From Psychromonas sp. psych-6C06 (GTDB lineage Bacteria; Pseudomonadota; Gammaproteobacteria; Enterobacterales; Psychromonadaceae), in NCBI RefSeq assembly GCF_002835465.1, contig NZ_PIZM01000006.1, positions 1 to 64,000 of the forward strand: a stretch of DNA of 64,000 nucleotides, read 5' to 3'. Within the stretch, counting starts at the first letter, position 1, and every line of letters starts with the position of its first letter. Made by a program: the position numbers and the translations under genes. Below, one piece after another: positions 17,069 through 25,583 of the stretch. The notes under the pieces are model-generated. The model saw only the letters and a list, made by a program, of their open reading frames with translations, was not told the origin of the DNA and did not search any database.

Positions 17069-17962
17069 ATGGGGTTTGCCAGTTTATTACAGCTATTCAC
17101 ATTAGCCGCCATTTGGGGGGGCTCTTTTATATTTATGCGTGTTGCGGCTTCTCCGCTAGGCCCTGTTGCACTCATTGAGGGGCGTGTTTTATTTGCAGCG
17201 GTTACGCTACTCATTATTTCTTGGATTGTAAAAAAGAAATTACCCGTGAAAGGGAACCGTAAACACTTTTTCATATTAGGGTTGTTTAATACGGCATTAC
17301 CATTCTTATTGTTTGCTTATGCAGCCCAAATCATGAACGCTTCATCTTTAGCGGTTATTAACGCTACCGCACCTATTTGGGCGACCTTAATTGCAACTAT
17401 TTATTACAAAAATCAGTTAACTAAGCAGGTGTTAATTGGTTTAGTATTGGGGGTGTTGGGCGTTACCTTACTAGTTGGTTGGGAAGCTTTGAAAATAGGT
17501 GAGGGGGCTATCCTCCCTATTTCTGCGGCTATGTTTGCATCCTTTAGTTATGGCGTCGCCTCCAATTATGCCAGAAGCGCCCCTAAAGTAGAGGCTTATG
17601 CAAATGCCCATGGAAGCATGTGGGCTGCGGTGATTTTTTTATTACCTTTATGTCTCTTTTTCCCAATGAGAACTCCCCCCGATATTGATATTAGTATTGC
17701 AGTGTTATTATTGGGCATAGTATGCACAGGTATAGCTTATATCTTGTATTTTCGTTTAATTGTTGAGGTTGGCGCTACTTCTGCTTTATCTGTTACTTTT
17801 TTAGTCCCTGTTTTTGGCATTTTATGGGGGTATTTTTTCTTGGATGAGCAAATCGGGTTTAACACCTTACTGGGCTCTACATTAGTTATCTCTGGTACGA
17901 TGTTTGTGACTGGCTTGACGCCTAAAGCACTTATTAGCGCCACAAGGGAAAAGTATGAGTAA
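17069..17962 (+). CDS. EamA/DMT-family transporter
   Basis: 297 aa with ten membrane segments in two EamA repeats. The first shows AAIWGGSFIFMRVAASPLGP, the second a GVASNYARSAPK start and LVPVFGILWGYFFLDEQIG near the end. It belongs to the drug/metabolite exporter superfamily, with unknown substrate. The ATG at 17069 is preferred to the TTG at 17063 because AAGGG at 17058-17062 is well spaced. It overlaps the next gene by 8 bp, so it is likely co-translated with the Ada-like protein. Confidence 0.9.
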   Translation: MGFASLLQLFTLAAIWGGSFIFMRVAASPLGPVALIEGRVLFAAVTLLIISWIVKKKLPVKGNRKHFFILGLFNTALPFLLFAYAAQIMNASSLAVINATAPIWATLIATIYYKNQLTKQVLIGLVLGVLGVTLLVGWEALKIGEGAILPISAAMFASFSYGVASNYARSAPKVEAYANAHGSMWAAVIFLLPLCLFFPMRTPPDIDISIAVLLLGIVCTGIAYILYFRLIVEVGATSALSVTFLVPVFGILWGYFFLDEQIGFNTLLGSTLVISGTMFVTGLTPKALISATREKYE

Positions 17963-18797
17963 GCAAGATAACCAAAGACACTATCAGCTCATTGAGCAGG
18001 CCATTTACTTTATTCGTGCTCAACAAGCAAAACAACCAAGTTTAAAAGAGGTTGCCGATGCTGTTGGTGTGAGTGAGTTACATTTTCAGCGACTTTTTTC
18101 ACAATGGGCGGGTATTTCACCAAAACGATTTTTACAATATCTGACTAAGGAAGCAGCGTTAAAGGCATTACAAGAGAGTAGCAACTTATTAGAAGCGAGT
18201 TTATCTGCTGGCTTATCCGGTACTGGTCGATTACATGACTTGATGGTCAGTTGCGAAGCAATGACTCCAGGGGAGATAAAGCTCGCAGGAAAGGGGATGG
18301 TTATTGATTATGCCTTTGTGGATACGCCATTTGGGGAAGCATTATTAGCGTGGACTGCACGTGGTATTTGTTACTTACAGTTTGTAGGGCAATCGATGCA
18401 GCTGGTGGATGATTTGCAAAAACAATGGCCGAATGCAAAGTATCGACTTAATCAGGATAATGGTGCTCAATTAGCGCTGGATATATTTTCATCCGCTGTA
18501 CCAAAACAGCAACTACACCTGCTAATTAAAGGTACCAATTTTCAAATAAAAGTATGGGAGGCTGTTTTACATAGTGCTGTGGGTCAGCAACTTTCTTATG
18601 CGCAACTTGCTAAAGGAATGGGTAACCCTAAAGCTTCAAGAGCGGTTGGTAGTGCACTTGCTAGTAATAACATTGCCTACCTTATCCCATGTCATAGAGT
18701 CATTAAAAGTACTGGTGAACTTTCTCATTACCGCTGGGGAGGTAGCAGAAAAGCCGCTATGCAAGTTTGGGAAAAAGCACACAATGTGGCGACTTAA
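17955..18797 (+). CDS. AraC-HTH / methylated-DNA-cysteine methyltransferase (Ada-like)
   Basis: 280 aa. An AraC-type helix-turn-helix (about 10-110, with EVADAVGVSELHFQRLFSQWAGISPKRF) is joined to an O6-methylguanine-DNA methyltransferase domain. The latter has the acceptor cysteine C246 in LIPCHRVIKS and GNPKASRAVGSAL. It resembles E. coli Ada without the N-terminal zinc/methylphosphotriester domain. So it should repair O6-methylguanine, but the usual activating cysteine is absent. It overlaps the EamA gene by 8 bp and the opposing ypeA by 4 bp. Confidence 0.9.
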   Translation: MSKQDNQRHYQLIEQAIYFIRAQQAKQPSLKEVADAVGVSELHFQRLFSQWAGISPKRFLQYLTKEAALKALQESSNLLEASLSAGLSGTGRLHDLMVSCEAMTPGEIKLAGKGMVIDYAFVDTPFGEALLAWTARGICYLQFVGQSMQLVDDLQKQWPNAKYRLNQDNGAQLALDIFSSAVPKQQLHLLIKGTNFQIKVWEAVLHSAVGQQLSYAQLAKGMGNPKASRAVGSALASNNIAYLIPCHRVIKSTGELSHYRWGGSRKAAMQVWEKAHNVAT

Positions 18798-19216
18798 ATT
18801 GGCTTTCCAGTAAAAGTGCCCATGCTGATGCGATCCTCTATAGTAAAGCCCAAGGATTGATAAAAACCGATCACTTGCTCATTACCAGCAACAATTTGTA
18901 AGTTAATTTTTTGGCACCCTAATTTGGTTAATTCGCTCATTGTGTGTTTAACCAGTTTTGAACCGATATGCAATCGGCGCATCTCTTCGCTAACCGCAAC
19001 TGAGTATAACCAGCCACGATGGCCATCATAGCCCGCCATACAAGAGCCTATCACTTGTCCTTTTTTCTCAGCTACAAACAATAACCTGTCGACGCGTAGT
19101 TTTTTATCCAATACATTATTGGCTTCATTGTGCGGTGCTGGTGAAGTAAAAACGGTTTGCCAAAGCGCAATCAGAGAGGGCCTATCCGTTGCTTTATAGT
19201 GGCGTATAATGATCAT
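18794..19216 (-). CDS. ypeA: GNAT-family acetyltransferase, YpeA-like
   Basis: 140 aa, about the length of E. coli YpeA. The acetyl-CoA binding region reads VSEEMRRLHIGSKLVK (Q/RxxGxG/A type). Other family features are YDGHRGWLYSVAV and VIGFYQSLGF. The start at 19216 (MIIIRHYKATDR) has AAGGTC upstream, and the ORF's earlier ATG at 19231 is less well placed. The substrate is unknown. It converges on the Ada-like gene, overlapping its stop. Confidence 0.85.
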   Translation of the reverse strand: MIIIRHYKATDRPSLIALWQTVFTSPAPHNEANNVLDKKLRVDRLLFVAEKKGQVIGSCMAGYDGHRGWLYSVAVSEEMRRLHIGSKLVKHTMSELTKLGCQKINLQIVAGNEQVIGFYQSLGFTIEDRISMGTFTGKPI

Positions 19217-19256
19217 AACTGACCTTTCCATTGCTATGTTGTGAAGAGTTTTGCTA

Positions 19257-19433
19257 TACCAAACGAAATAATACTAATCCGCATAACTATCTGATCTATT
19301 TTACTGGTTAAAGATAACTTATCTCATCGTTAAAATTTTTGTAAAGAGAGCAACCATTTGCGTAAATTTTCGCCTTGAGTTAAGCCACTTTTCCTGCGCA
19401 AAATGTTAGATAACATACTTAATTCGCTTGGTA
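19257..19433. mobile_element. MITE-like element, 177 bp, with terminal inverted repeats
   Basis: Ends are TACCAAACGAAATAA (19257-19271) and, reversed, TACCAAGCGAATTAA (19433-19419), 15 bp with two mismatches. If the outer TA is a target duplication, the element starts CCAA. There is no coding capacity. Its left arm is repeated at 16947-17003 and 10659-10707. Its right arm (CTTTTCCTGCGCAAAAT...) is repeated at 22968-23018 and, more weakly, at 21707-21758. Confidence 0.65.
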
Positions 19434-19452
19434 ATAAGCATAGATTGTAAAA

Positions 19453-19486
19453 ATAAAAAAGGCACTTAGTTTAAGTGCCTTTTTCT
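19453..19486 (-). terminator. Terminator of the antiporter gene
   Basis: GGCACTTA / TAAGTGCC (19461-19479), with A-rich sequence on its left and T-rich on its right, so it can act on both strands. It lies 19 bp past the antiporter stop on the minus strand. Confidence 0.8.
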
Positions 19487-19504
19487 TGGATGTCGCGTTA
19501 AAAG

Positions 19505-20494
19505 TTATGCGCTTGTTTTTGTCATATCGATGAATAGCCAAACCATATAACCAAGGTAGGCTGTTAATAACAAGGCGCCTTCAAATCGACCTAGTATTCC
19601 TGTCTTTCCTTTACGCCAAGCAATAGAGAAAATCATTAATGCAACTGTAAGACCTATCATCACAGGGTAATCACGGGTGAGTACTTCGATATCAAAAGTA
19701 TCAGGGCGAATTAAACCAGGTAGCGCCATAACGCCGAGAATATTAAAGATATTAGAGCCGATGATATTACCTACCGCTAAATCAAATTCTTTTTTACGAG
19801 CCGCTGCGATGGTGGCGGCTAACTCCGGTAAACTGGTTCCAATAGCAACAATAGTAAGTCCAATAATGAGATCGCTGACTTGGAAAAACTCTGCAACTTC
19901 TACAGCTCCCCAGACTAAAACTCTCGAAGACGCGATCAAGACGATAATACCGATAATCAGCCATTTCAGCGCCTCACCTTTACTGACTTCTTCTGGCATT
20001 TCATCTAAAATTTCTTGTGGTAGTTCATCATCACCGTGGCTTTTAGCTTCCCATATGGTGTAGGCCAACATGGCAAACATCATAAGTAGCAGTAACAAAC
20101 CATTTAAGAAGCTCAAATGTTGATCGGAAAGAATATAATAACTTAGCAGTATGATAGCTAAGAGTACCGGCATCTCCCGTTTTAGTAATTTAGAATGGAT
20201 ATGTAGCGGATAAAAGAGGGCGGTAACACCAAGCATTAAACCGATATTAGTGATGTTAGAGCCAATGGCATTGCCAATTGATAAGCCAGTATTTCCTTCT
20301 GCAGCGGCGATCGCAGAAACGAGCATCTCTGGCGCTGAGGTGCCTAAACCAACAATAACAACACCGACAATAAGTGGGGAAATTGAAAAACTGCGAGCGG
20401 TATTTGATGCGCCTAAAACAAATTTATCGGCACTCCAAATGAGTAACGCAAAACCAATGATGATGGCTAGTGCTGGGTATAATAGGGTGATCAC
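19505..20494 (-). CDS. yrbG: Calcium/sodium antiporter, CaCA family (YrbG-like)
   Basis: 329 aa inner-membrane exchanger with two inverted halves. The alpha repeats are visible: GLGTSAPEMLVSAIAA with GNAIGSNITNIGLMLG in the first, and AIGTSLPELAATIAA with GNIIGSNIFNILGVM in the second. An acidic loop (DDELPQEILDEMPEE) lies between the halves. Length and motifs match E. coli YrbG. Flanked by terminators on both sides, it appears to be a single-gene unit. Confidence 0.92.
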   Translation of the reverse strand: MITLLYPALAIIIGFALLIWSADKFVLGASNTARSFSISPLIVGVVIVGLGTSAPEMLVSAIAAAEGNTGLSIGNAIGSNITNIGLMLGVTALFYPLHIHSKLLKREMPVLLAIILLSYYILSDQHLSFLNGLLLLLMMFAMLAYTIWEAKSHGDDELPQEILDEMPEEVSKGEALKWLIIGIIVLIASSRVLVWGAVEVAEFFQVSDLIIGLTIVAIGTSLPELAATIAAARKKEFDLAVGNIIGSNIFNILGVMALPGLIRPDTFDIEVLTRDYPVMIGLTVALMIFSIAWRKGKTGILGRFEGALLLTAYLGYMVWLFIDMTKTSA

Positions 20495-20516
20495 AATATA
20501 TCCTTAAATTTGCTAT

Positions 20517-20553
20517 AAAAAAACGCCGAGCACTTTCATGTTCGACGTTTTCT
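20517..20553 (-). terminator. Terminator after rpoZ
   Basis: On the minus strand AACGTCGA pairs with TCGGCGTT (one G-U) around a short loop, followed by a run of seven T. It separates gmk-rpoZ from the antiporter gene. Confidence 0.75.
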
Positions 20554-20578
20554 TAAAAAATTGAAGTGTCTTCGGGTA

Positions 20579-20854
20579 TTAACCGCGACCTTCTGCAATA
20601 GCTGCAACTGCAGCTAATTCAGCTGCTTGTTTCTCATGCTTCTCTTGGCGATCTTGAACATCCATCAACTCATTAGTGATTAAACGCTCTTCAATTTCAC
20701 GTAAAGCAATGACGGTTGGTTTGTCATTTTCAGGATCAACCAAAGGTGTTTTACCTTGAGTTGCAAGCTGACGAGCTCGACGAGATGCCATTAAGATTAA
20801 ATCAAAACGGTTACCAACTACATTTACTGCATCTTCAACGGTTACACGTGCCAT
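20579..20854 (-). CDS. rpoZ: RNA polymerase omega subunit
   Basis: 91 aa, the normal length. It starts [10 protein letters not shown] and contains [21 protein letters not shown], the conserved omega core that wraps the beta-prime C-terminus. It lies 72 bp downstream of gmk on the same strand as in many gammaproteobacteria. The usual next gene, spoT, is not here; a terminator and an unrelated antiporter gene follow. Confidence 0.97.
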   Translation of the reverse strand: MARVTVEDAVNVVGNRFDLILMASRRARQLATQGKTPLVDPENDKPTVIALREIEERLITNELMDVQDRQEKHEKQAAELAAVAAIAEGRG

Positions 20855-20926
20855 TGTTGAACTCCAAAAGTTAATTACATAAAAACGGGCGCTTATTATA
20901 CAAGCATAACAAAGTTTGATCCAGCG

Positions 20927-21550
20927 CTACTTTAGCAAGTCAGCGATCATATCTTGGTAAATAATCGATTGTTTCACGCGCTGATTACGTTGTGCACTAA
21001 CGATTTGCGAAAGTTGCTGACTGGCAACTTCAAAATTATCATTAATAATTAGATAATCATACTCATTGTAGTGCGACATTTCAGACTTTGCTTGTGCCAT
21101 GCGTTTAGCGATGATCTCTTCGCTGTCTTGACCACGCTTGGTTAAGCGAGATTCTAATTCGTCCCGGTTGGGTGGCAAAATAAAGATACCAACTGCTTCT
21201 GGCATCATTTTACGAACCTGCTGTGCGCCTTGCCAATCAATATCTAAAAATATATCGGTGCCCTGTTGTAAAGCTTGCTCTATCGTAATGCGTGAAGTGC
21301 CGTAATAGTTACCAAATACTTCTGCCCATTCAAAAAATGCATTATCTTCAATCAAAGATTTGAAGTCATTAACATCGACAAAATGATAATGCTCTCCATT
21401 ATTTTCACCAACCCGAGGCGATCGTGTTGTATGAGACACAGAAACTTGTACATCCCATGAACGCTTTTCTTCTAGTAATGCATTGATAAGACTAGACTTC
21501 CCTGCGCCACTGGGTGCGGAAATAATATAAAGTGTACCGAGTTGAGACAT
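20927..21550 (-). CDS. gmk: Guanylate kinase
   Basis: 207 aa. Phosphorylates GMP to GDP with ATP. The P-loop [12 protein letters not shown] is near the N-terminus. The GMP-binding region has [20 protein letters not shown], and [11 protein letters not shown] completes the active site. The start [17 protein letters not shown] is typical. It is the first gene of a gmk-rpoZ unit. The 388 bp upstream of it hold repeats and no gene. Confidence 0.97.
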   Translation of the reverse strand: MSQLGTLYIISAPSGAGKSSLINALLEEKRSWDVQVSVSHTTRSPRVGENNGEHYHFVDVNDFKSLIEDNAFFEWAEVFGNYYGTSRITIEQALQQGTDIFLDIDWQGAQQVRKMMPEAVGIFILPPNRDELESRLTKRGQDSEEIIAKRMAQAKSEMSHYNEYDYLIINDNFEVASQQLSQIVSAQRNQRVKQSIIYQDMIADLLK

Positions 21551-21938
21551 GTTTAAGTTCCTAAAAAATAATGAAGCGCGAATTATCGCCTATTTTTTAA
21601 TTAATTACAGCGTTTAAATCATAAATTAGAAGGGGGTTTCTAGAGGCAGTCGATCTTTGCTGTTTAACTTTCGTCTTCTGCTACCTCCTTTTTCCTACAT
21701 AAAATTTAAACACTACATTAGTGGAATTGGTATTAGTCATTCTAAGCGAGTTTCGTCTAACGGATAGCAAAACGCCTTTTCGTTTTGTATTGCGTACTGT
21801 TTGACGTAGTCAAATAGAGCAAGGGCAACATTTGTTGACCATTTTTACTGCGTTTTTGCCTATTGATGTGGAATAACCACACATCATAGGCTCAGTCCTT
21901 TAAAATGGTTGCAAATAAACTCGAAAGTGCGACAGGCG
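21551..21938. other. Intergenic region with repeat fragments and hairpins
   Basis: No gene found in 388 bp. Bases 21707-21758 are a diverged copy of the repeat arm seen at 19387-19439 and 22968-23018. Two hairpins follow: CAAAACG / CGTTTTG (about 21768-21788) and CTGTTTGAC / GTCAAATAG (21797-21817, GTA loop). The second closely resembles the rRNA spacer hairpin at 155-177. The promoter for gmk must lie here but was not clear. Confidence 0.5.
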
Positions 21939-22907
21939 CTAGCACAGCTGTTCATTTTTATATTGATTGCGTAAAAACTCTATTTTATGGTCAAAATATT
22001 TTTCACTAAGCCACCCCTTTGCGACAGCGATATCAATGTGCAAACCAATAAGCCAAATATGACGAATAGAGACAAGTGTGTCTATAATTTTAAGATCACT
22101 GTTACTGAGGGAACGATGTGTTTGATAATGTTGTAAAAAAGGCTTCCATGCAATATCTACCTGTTTCCTTAATTGCAACGACCATTTAAATACTGCTAAG
22201 TCATAAACACGCAACCCTATTGCGCAACAATCAAAGTCAAATGAAGCTAACAGATTTCCATCAAAATGCGCGTTTCCACCATGCAGATCGCCATGACATA
22301 AGCCAATATCCGTTGAGCTATTTAATGTTTTACTTAGCTTTTCTGAAAGTACCTGCGCATAGCTTTCAATGAACAGCCAATCTTTTTTACGGTCTGCTAA
22401 ATAAGGTTTAATACGTTGTAATGGTTGCTCGATTAAATGCTCAACATCTAATTGAAAACGTTTATGGGAGCTATTAAATTGTGCTGACTTTAAATGTAAG
22501 TGAGCCATATGCTCAGCATATTTTCTGGCATTTTCTGCTTGAGAAAAGTCTAATTCATCGCCAGGGATATAATTTATTAAAATAGCGTGTCGCAAACCCT
22601 CTGGTGCGTCGAAACTGACAATGTAATCGTTTTGGTAGGTGAGGATAGGCGCCGCAACATTTACCCCGTTGTTTTGTAGATGTAACAATGCATCAATTTC
22701 AAACTGTATCTCTTCACGTGATCGCCAGTTATGTCGGTAGACCCTGAGAATAAATGTATGTTCTTCCGTACTAACTTTGTAAGAGTCATTTAAGCCTTGG
22801 CACCAGAATAAGCAATGTAATACAGCGTCTATTTGAAATTTGGGAATAATACTCTGTAATAAAGCAGCTGGGCAACTCGCTGAATAGCTTACTGGAAGTG
22901 TTAGCAT
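21939..22907 (-). CDS. Aminoglycoside phosphotransferase-fold kinase
   Basis: 322 aa of the APH/choline-kinase-like family. The catalytic loop is GLCHGDLHGGN, and FDFDCC holds the metal-binding aspartate. An N-lobe with FILRVYR may include the ATP-binding lysine region. Its size and motifs are near SrkA-type stress kinases, though the short N-lobe match is not decisive. The substrate is unknown. It stands alone between repeat-containing gaps. Confidence 0.75.
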   Translation of the reverse strand: MLTLPVSYSASCPAALLQSIIPKFQIDAVLHCLFWCQGLNDSYKVSTEEHTFILRVYRHNWRSREEIQFEIDALLHLQNNGVNVAAPILTYQNDYIVSFDAPEGLRHAILINYIPGDELDFSQAENARKYAEHMAHLHLKSAQFNSSHKRFQLDVEHLIEQPLQRIKPYLADRKKDWLFIESYAQVLSEKLSKTLNSSTDIGLCHGDLHGGNAHFDGNLLASFDFDCCAIGLRVYDLAVFKWSLQLRKQVDIAWKPFLQHYQTHRSLSNSDLKIIDTLVSIRHIWLIGLHIDIAVAKGWLSEKYFDHKIEFLRNQYKNEQLC

Positions 22908-22929
22908 TATTTACTCCGTTGTAGAAGCC

Positions 22930-23018
22930 GAACTGGCGTTTACGTCAAATTTTTTCCGGGAACAGTTGCTTTTCCTGCGCAAAATTTAGATCACATACTT
23001 AATTCGATGAGTATGATC
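22930..23018. repeat. Partial copy of the intergenic repeat
   Basis: Similar to 19340-19439 of the MITE-like element: CTTTTCCTGCGCAAAAT is shared exactly, then TAGATCACATACTTAATTCG is shared with one change. Upstream, GTTTACGTCAAATTTTTTCC matches GTTTGCGTAAATTTTC-like sequence loosely. It lies in the gap between the kinase and OmpA genes. Left end not defined. Confidence 0.55.
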
Positions 23019-23044
23019 CTACTATGTAAACATATATTTTAATT

Positions 23045-23077
23045 AAAAAAACCAAGGCACGTTGGCCTTGGTTTTTG
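23045..23077 (-). terminator. Terminator of the OmpA-family gene
   Basis: CCAAGGC / GCCTTGG (23052-23071) with A-rich and T-rich flanks on opposite sides. It lies 20 bp past the OmpA-family stop on the minus strand, and is symmetric enough to work in both directions. Confidence 0.8.
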
Positions 23078-23097
23078 GATCGAATATAAAAGCGGGT

Positions 23098-24183
23098 TTA
23101 TTTTTCATTCACCACAAAAGAGGGAGAAAATACAGAAACACGACGGTTTTTTGCCTGTCCTTCTTTCGTCTCGTTAGTTGCAATAGGTACTGCCTCACCT
23201 TCACCTGAATAAGTGATACGATCTGCAGAGATTGCGTACTCTTTTATTAGAAAATCACGAACTGTCTTAGCGCGTTTCTCTGAAAGTTTTTGATTCAACT
23301 TTGCAGCGCCACGTGAATCGGTATGACCAACGGCAAAAATAGTCGCAGAAGGGTAATTTTTTAAATGCTCGATGATCGGTTTCAATTGCTCGATTGACTG
23401 TGCCGATAAGTTTTCGCTACCTGTGTCGAAGTAAACTTGTACTGTTTTATAGTCAACTTTAACTGGTTTTTCTTTTACAACTTCGGTGGCTACTACAGCT
23501 ACAATTGTTTCTTCAACAACAGCTTCTTCAATAACGGTTTCTTCAACAATTGTCTCTTCTACGGTTTCAACAGGTGGCGTTGTTGATGGTGCATCTTGCA
23601 CGATCACTTTTTCTTGTCCGCCCCAGTGATAAATTAAACCAAGCGCAAACAGGTGGGTATTCCAACTTGCCTCATTATTGTTGTCTTGCAACGCCAGATC
23701 ATGATAATACTGATATTCTAAACGAGCTGAAAAATTATCAGTGAAGAAGTATTGCATGCCTAGACCTGCCGTAGCACTGAGCCCATCGTCTTTGAAACCA
23801 GAAAGTAAGTTTTCACCTTTATTTTTATAAACAAAGCCACCGGCCTTAGCAAATAGATCAAAAGATTCAGTAGCTTGCCAAGTAAACTTACCAACTAAGT
23901 CAATGCCATTACTTGAAATACTGGCATTCTCTGCAATTTCTGTTTCTCCAAGATAGGTATACCCTGCTTCTACTCCAAACCAATCATTAATGTTGTATCC
24001 TAAGAATAGGCCTGCTCCGAAGTTATCATCATCTTTCAACTCATTTGATGATTGATTAATTTCAAAGTTAGTATAATTAGTGATGCCAGCGCGAGCACCA
24101 ACATAGAATGGGTTATCTTGATTGTTTGCCATTGCATTGCTTGCTGTTAACAAGGTGCCTAAAACAATAATTTTTTTATTCAT
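23098..24183 (-). CDS. OmpA-family outer-membrane protein
   Basis: 361 aa. A signal peptide (MNKKIIVLGTLLTASNAMA) is followed by an eight-strand OmpA-type barrel (about 25-195). A Val/Glu/Thr-rich linker (VEETIVEETVIEEAVVEE, about 207-235) follows, then a peptidoglycan-binding OmpA C-domain (YFDTGSENLSAQS, GHTDSRGAAKLNQKLSEKRA). The start follows AGGATGGATAT. The linker is unusually repetitive in GTT/GAA codons. It should tether the outer membrane to the cell wall. It is a single gene ended by a terminator. Confidence 0.92.
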   Translation of the reverse strand: MNKKIIVLGTLLTASNAMANNQDNPFYVGARAGITNYTNFEINQSSNELKDDDNFGAGLFLGYNINDWFGVEAGYTYLGETEIAENASISSNGIDLVGKFTWQATESFDLFAKAGGFVYKNKGENLLSGFKDDGLSATAGLGMQYFFTDNFSARLEYQYYHDLALQDNNNEASWNTHLFALGLIYHWGGQEKVIVQDAPSTTPPVETVEETIVEETVIEEAVVEETIVAVVATEVVKEKPVKVDYKTVQVYFDTGSENLSAQSIEQLKPIIEHLKNYPSATIFAVGHTDSRGAAKLNQKLSEKRAKTVRDFLIKEYAISADRITYSGEGEAVPIATNETKEGQAKNRRVSVFSPSFVVNEK

Positions 24184-24233
24184 ATATCCATCCTGAAAAA
24201 AGTTACCAAAAAGCTAAAGTGTGAGCTGTGCAC

Positions 24234-24247
24234 GATAAATATTTATC
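24234..24247. promoter_or_regulatory. 14 bp perfect palindrome upstream of the OmpA-family gene
   Basis: GATAAATATTTATC lies 51 bp before the OmpA-family start codon, inside the likely promoter region. It is a perfect inverted repeat and could be a regulator site, but AT-rich palindromes also occur by chance. No regulator can be named. Confidence 0.3.
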
Positions 24248-24388
24248 ACAAACAAAGCAATACATAATATGCCAATTTTGTTCTTTTTATATAATAACCG
24301 CCTATTTTTTGAGTTGAGGGACTCGATAAAGTAATTACTGTTACGTTTGCGTATACTCAATAGACGTTTTAAAGCCATGAGCCATTAA

Positions 24389-24991
24389 ATGAATTATCTT
24401 GCCCACCTTCATATTGCTGAACATACCCACACTAGTTTATTAGGAAATTTTTTAGGTGATTTTGTTAAAGGTAATCCTGATGAAAAGTTTAATCACAAAA
24501 TTGTGCAAGGGATTCGCTTACATCGTTTTGTGGATAGTTATACTGATCAACACCCCTTGGTAAAAACTTCCAAGCTTCTTTTTGAAAAAGAAATACGCCG
24601 TTTTTCCCCTATTGCATTAGATATGTTTTGGGACCACTGCTTAGCCAAACACTGGCATCGTTTTCATGATTGCTCTTTAGAGGTTTTTTCACAGCAAGCA
24701 CAGCGCATCGTGACCGATGAGTGTAAAAATTCACTACATGCGTTACCTGCACGCTTTGAAAAAACTTCACAGCTAGTTTGGCAGGGGAGGTGGTTTGAGC
24801 ATTATGTAGATATAAAAAACATTGAATTTGCTTTGCAGCGAATAGCTACAAGAAGCCCTAGAATGGCACCTTTAGCTTCCATATTTACAACCTTGGAAGT
24901 AAATTACCAAACCCTTACAGGGACATTTTTTGAGCTATACCCAGATGTCTTGGAGGCTACGTTAAAAGCAAAGGAAAAGGAGACTGATTAG
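24389..24991 (+). CDS. acpH: Acyl-carrier-protein phosphodiesterase
   Basis: 200 aa, near the 193 aa of E. coli AcpH. Removes the phosphopantetheine arm from ACP. It starts MNYLAHLHIAEHTHTSLLGNFLGDFVKG, and the HD-like pattern includes GIRLHRFVDSYTDQHP and MFWDHCLAKHWHRF, whose His and Asp residues bind the metal. It is monocistronic: the terminator hairpin overlaps its last codons. Divergent from the OmpA-family gene. Confidence 0.93.
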   Translation: MNYLAHLHIAEHTHTSLLGNFLGDFVKGNPDEKFNHKIVQGIRLHRFVDSYTDQHPLVKTSKLLFEKEIRRFSPIALDMFWDHCLAKHWHRFHDCSLEVFSQQAQRIVTDECKNSLHALPARFEKTSQLVWQGRWFEHYVDIKNIEFALQRIATRSPRMAPLASIFTTLEVNYQTLTGTFFELYPDVLEATLKAKEKETD

Positions 24992-25003
24992 TCTCCTTTT
25001 AAA
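24975..25003. terminator. Bidirectional terminator between acpH and the phosphoribosyltransferase
   Basis: AAAAGGAGACT (24975-24985) and AGTCTCCTTTT (24990-25000) form a perfect 11 bp stem with loop GATT. It includes the acpH stop codon and serves both convergent genes. Confidence 0.85.
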
Positions 25004-25019
25004 GTGGGTGAGATTTTGA

Positions 25020-25583
25020 TTAATCTTTAAACAGATGTTTAATGTTTTCAAAATCTGTTTTGCCATTGACGATTTCATCAATGTCGAGGCCAGAGACTTC
25101 GTGCGGAAATACTAGCCACTCTTCTGATTCGTGGATAAAGTAATCAGGTACCATTTCAACGGCTTTATTTTTAGGTTTGTAATAAGGCGTTGCAATACGT
25201 ACATCGCGTGGCATGTTAAGGCGCATTAGTTCTGACAATTTCTCTTTTAATGCAACGACACTTCGACCTGAATCAAATACATCATCAACAATTAATAGGC
25301 CATCATCGGCATTCGCATTTTCAATAATGTAATGTAACCCGTGTACTTTGATTGTTTTACTTTGCTTACCAATTCCGTAGTAAGAAGAAGTACGCACTGC
25401 AATATGGTCGGTTTCTACTTTTTTGTAGTCAAAGTATTCCTGTACAGCGATACCAATGGGAGCACCCCCACGCCAAATACCAACAATAAATTGTGGACGA
25501 AAGCCACTTTCGTAAACCTGTGCGGCTAGGCGGAATGAATCTTCCAGTAGTGTTTTCGCGGTAATAAATACTTTGTCTGACAT
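25020..25583 (-). CDS. Phosphoribosyltransferase (hypoxanthine/xanthine type)
   Basis: 187 aa from the ATG at 25583 (MSDKVFITAK), which has AGGAGAGG upstream. The PRPP-binding motif LLIVDDVFDSGRSV and the early RGGAP stretch are present, and VRTSSYYGIGKQSKT is like purine salvage enzymes of the Gpt/Hpt group. It may be a xanthine/hypoxanthine enzyme or a related type; the substrate is not fixed by these motifs. A longer reading from 25610 adds nine residues before the motif. Confidence 0.82.
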   Translation of the reverse strand: MSDKVFITAKTLLEDSFRLAAQVYESGFRPQFIVGIWRGGAPIGIAVQEYFDYKKVETDHIAVRTSSYYGIGKQSKTIKVHGLHYIIENANADDGLLIVDDVFDSGRSVVALKEKLSELMRLNMPRDVRIATPYYKPKNKAVEMVPDYFIHESEEWLVFPHEVSGLDIDEIVNGKTDFENIKHLFKD

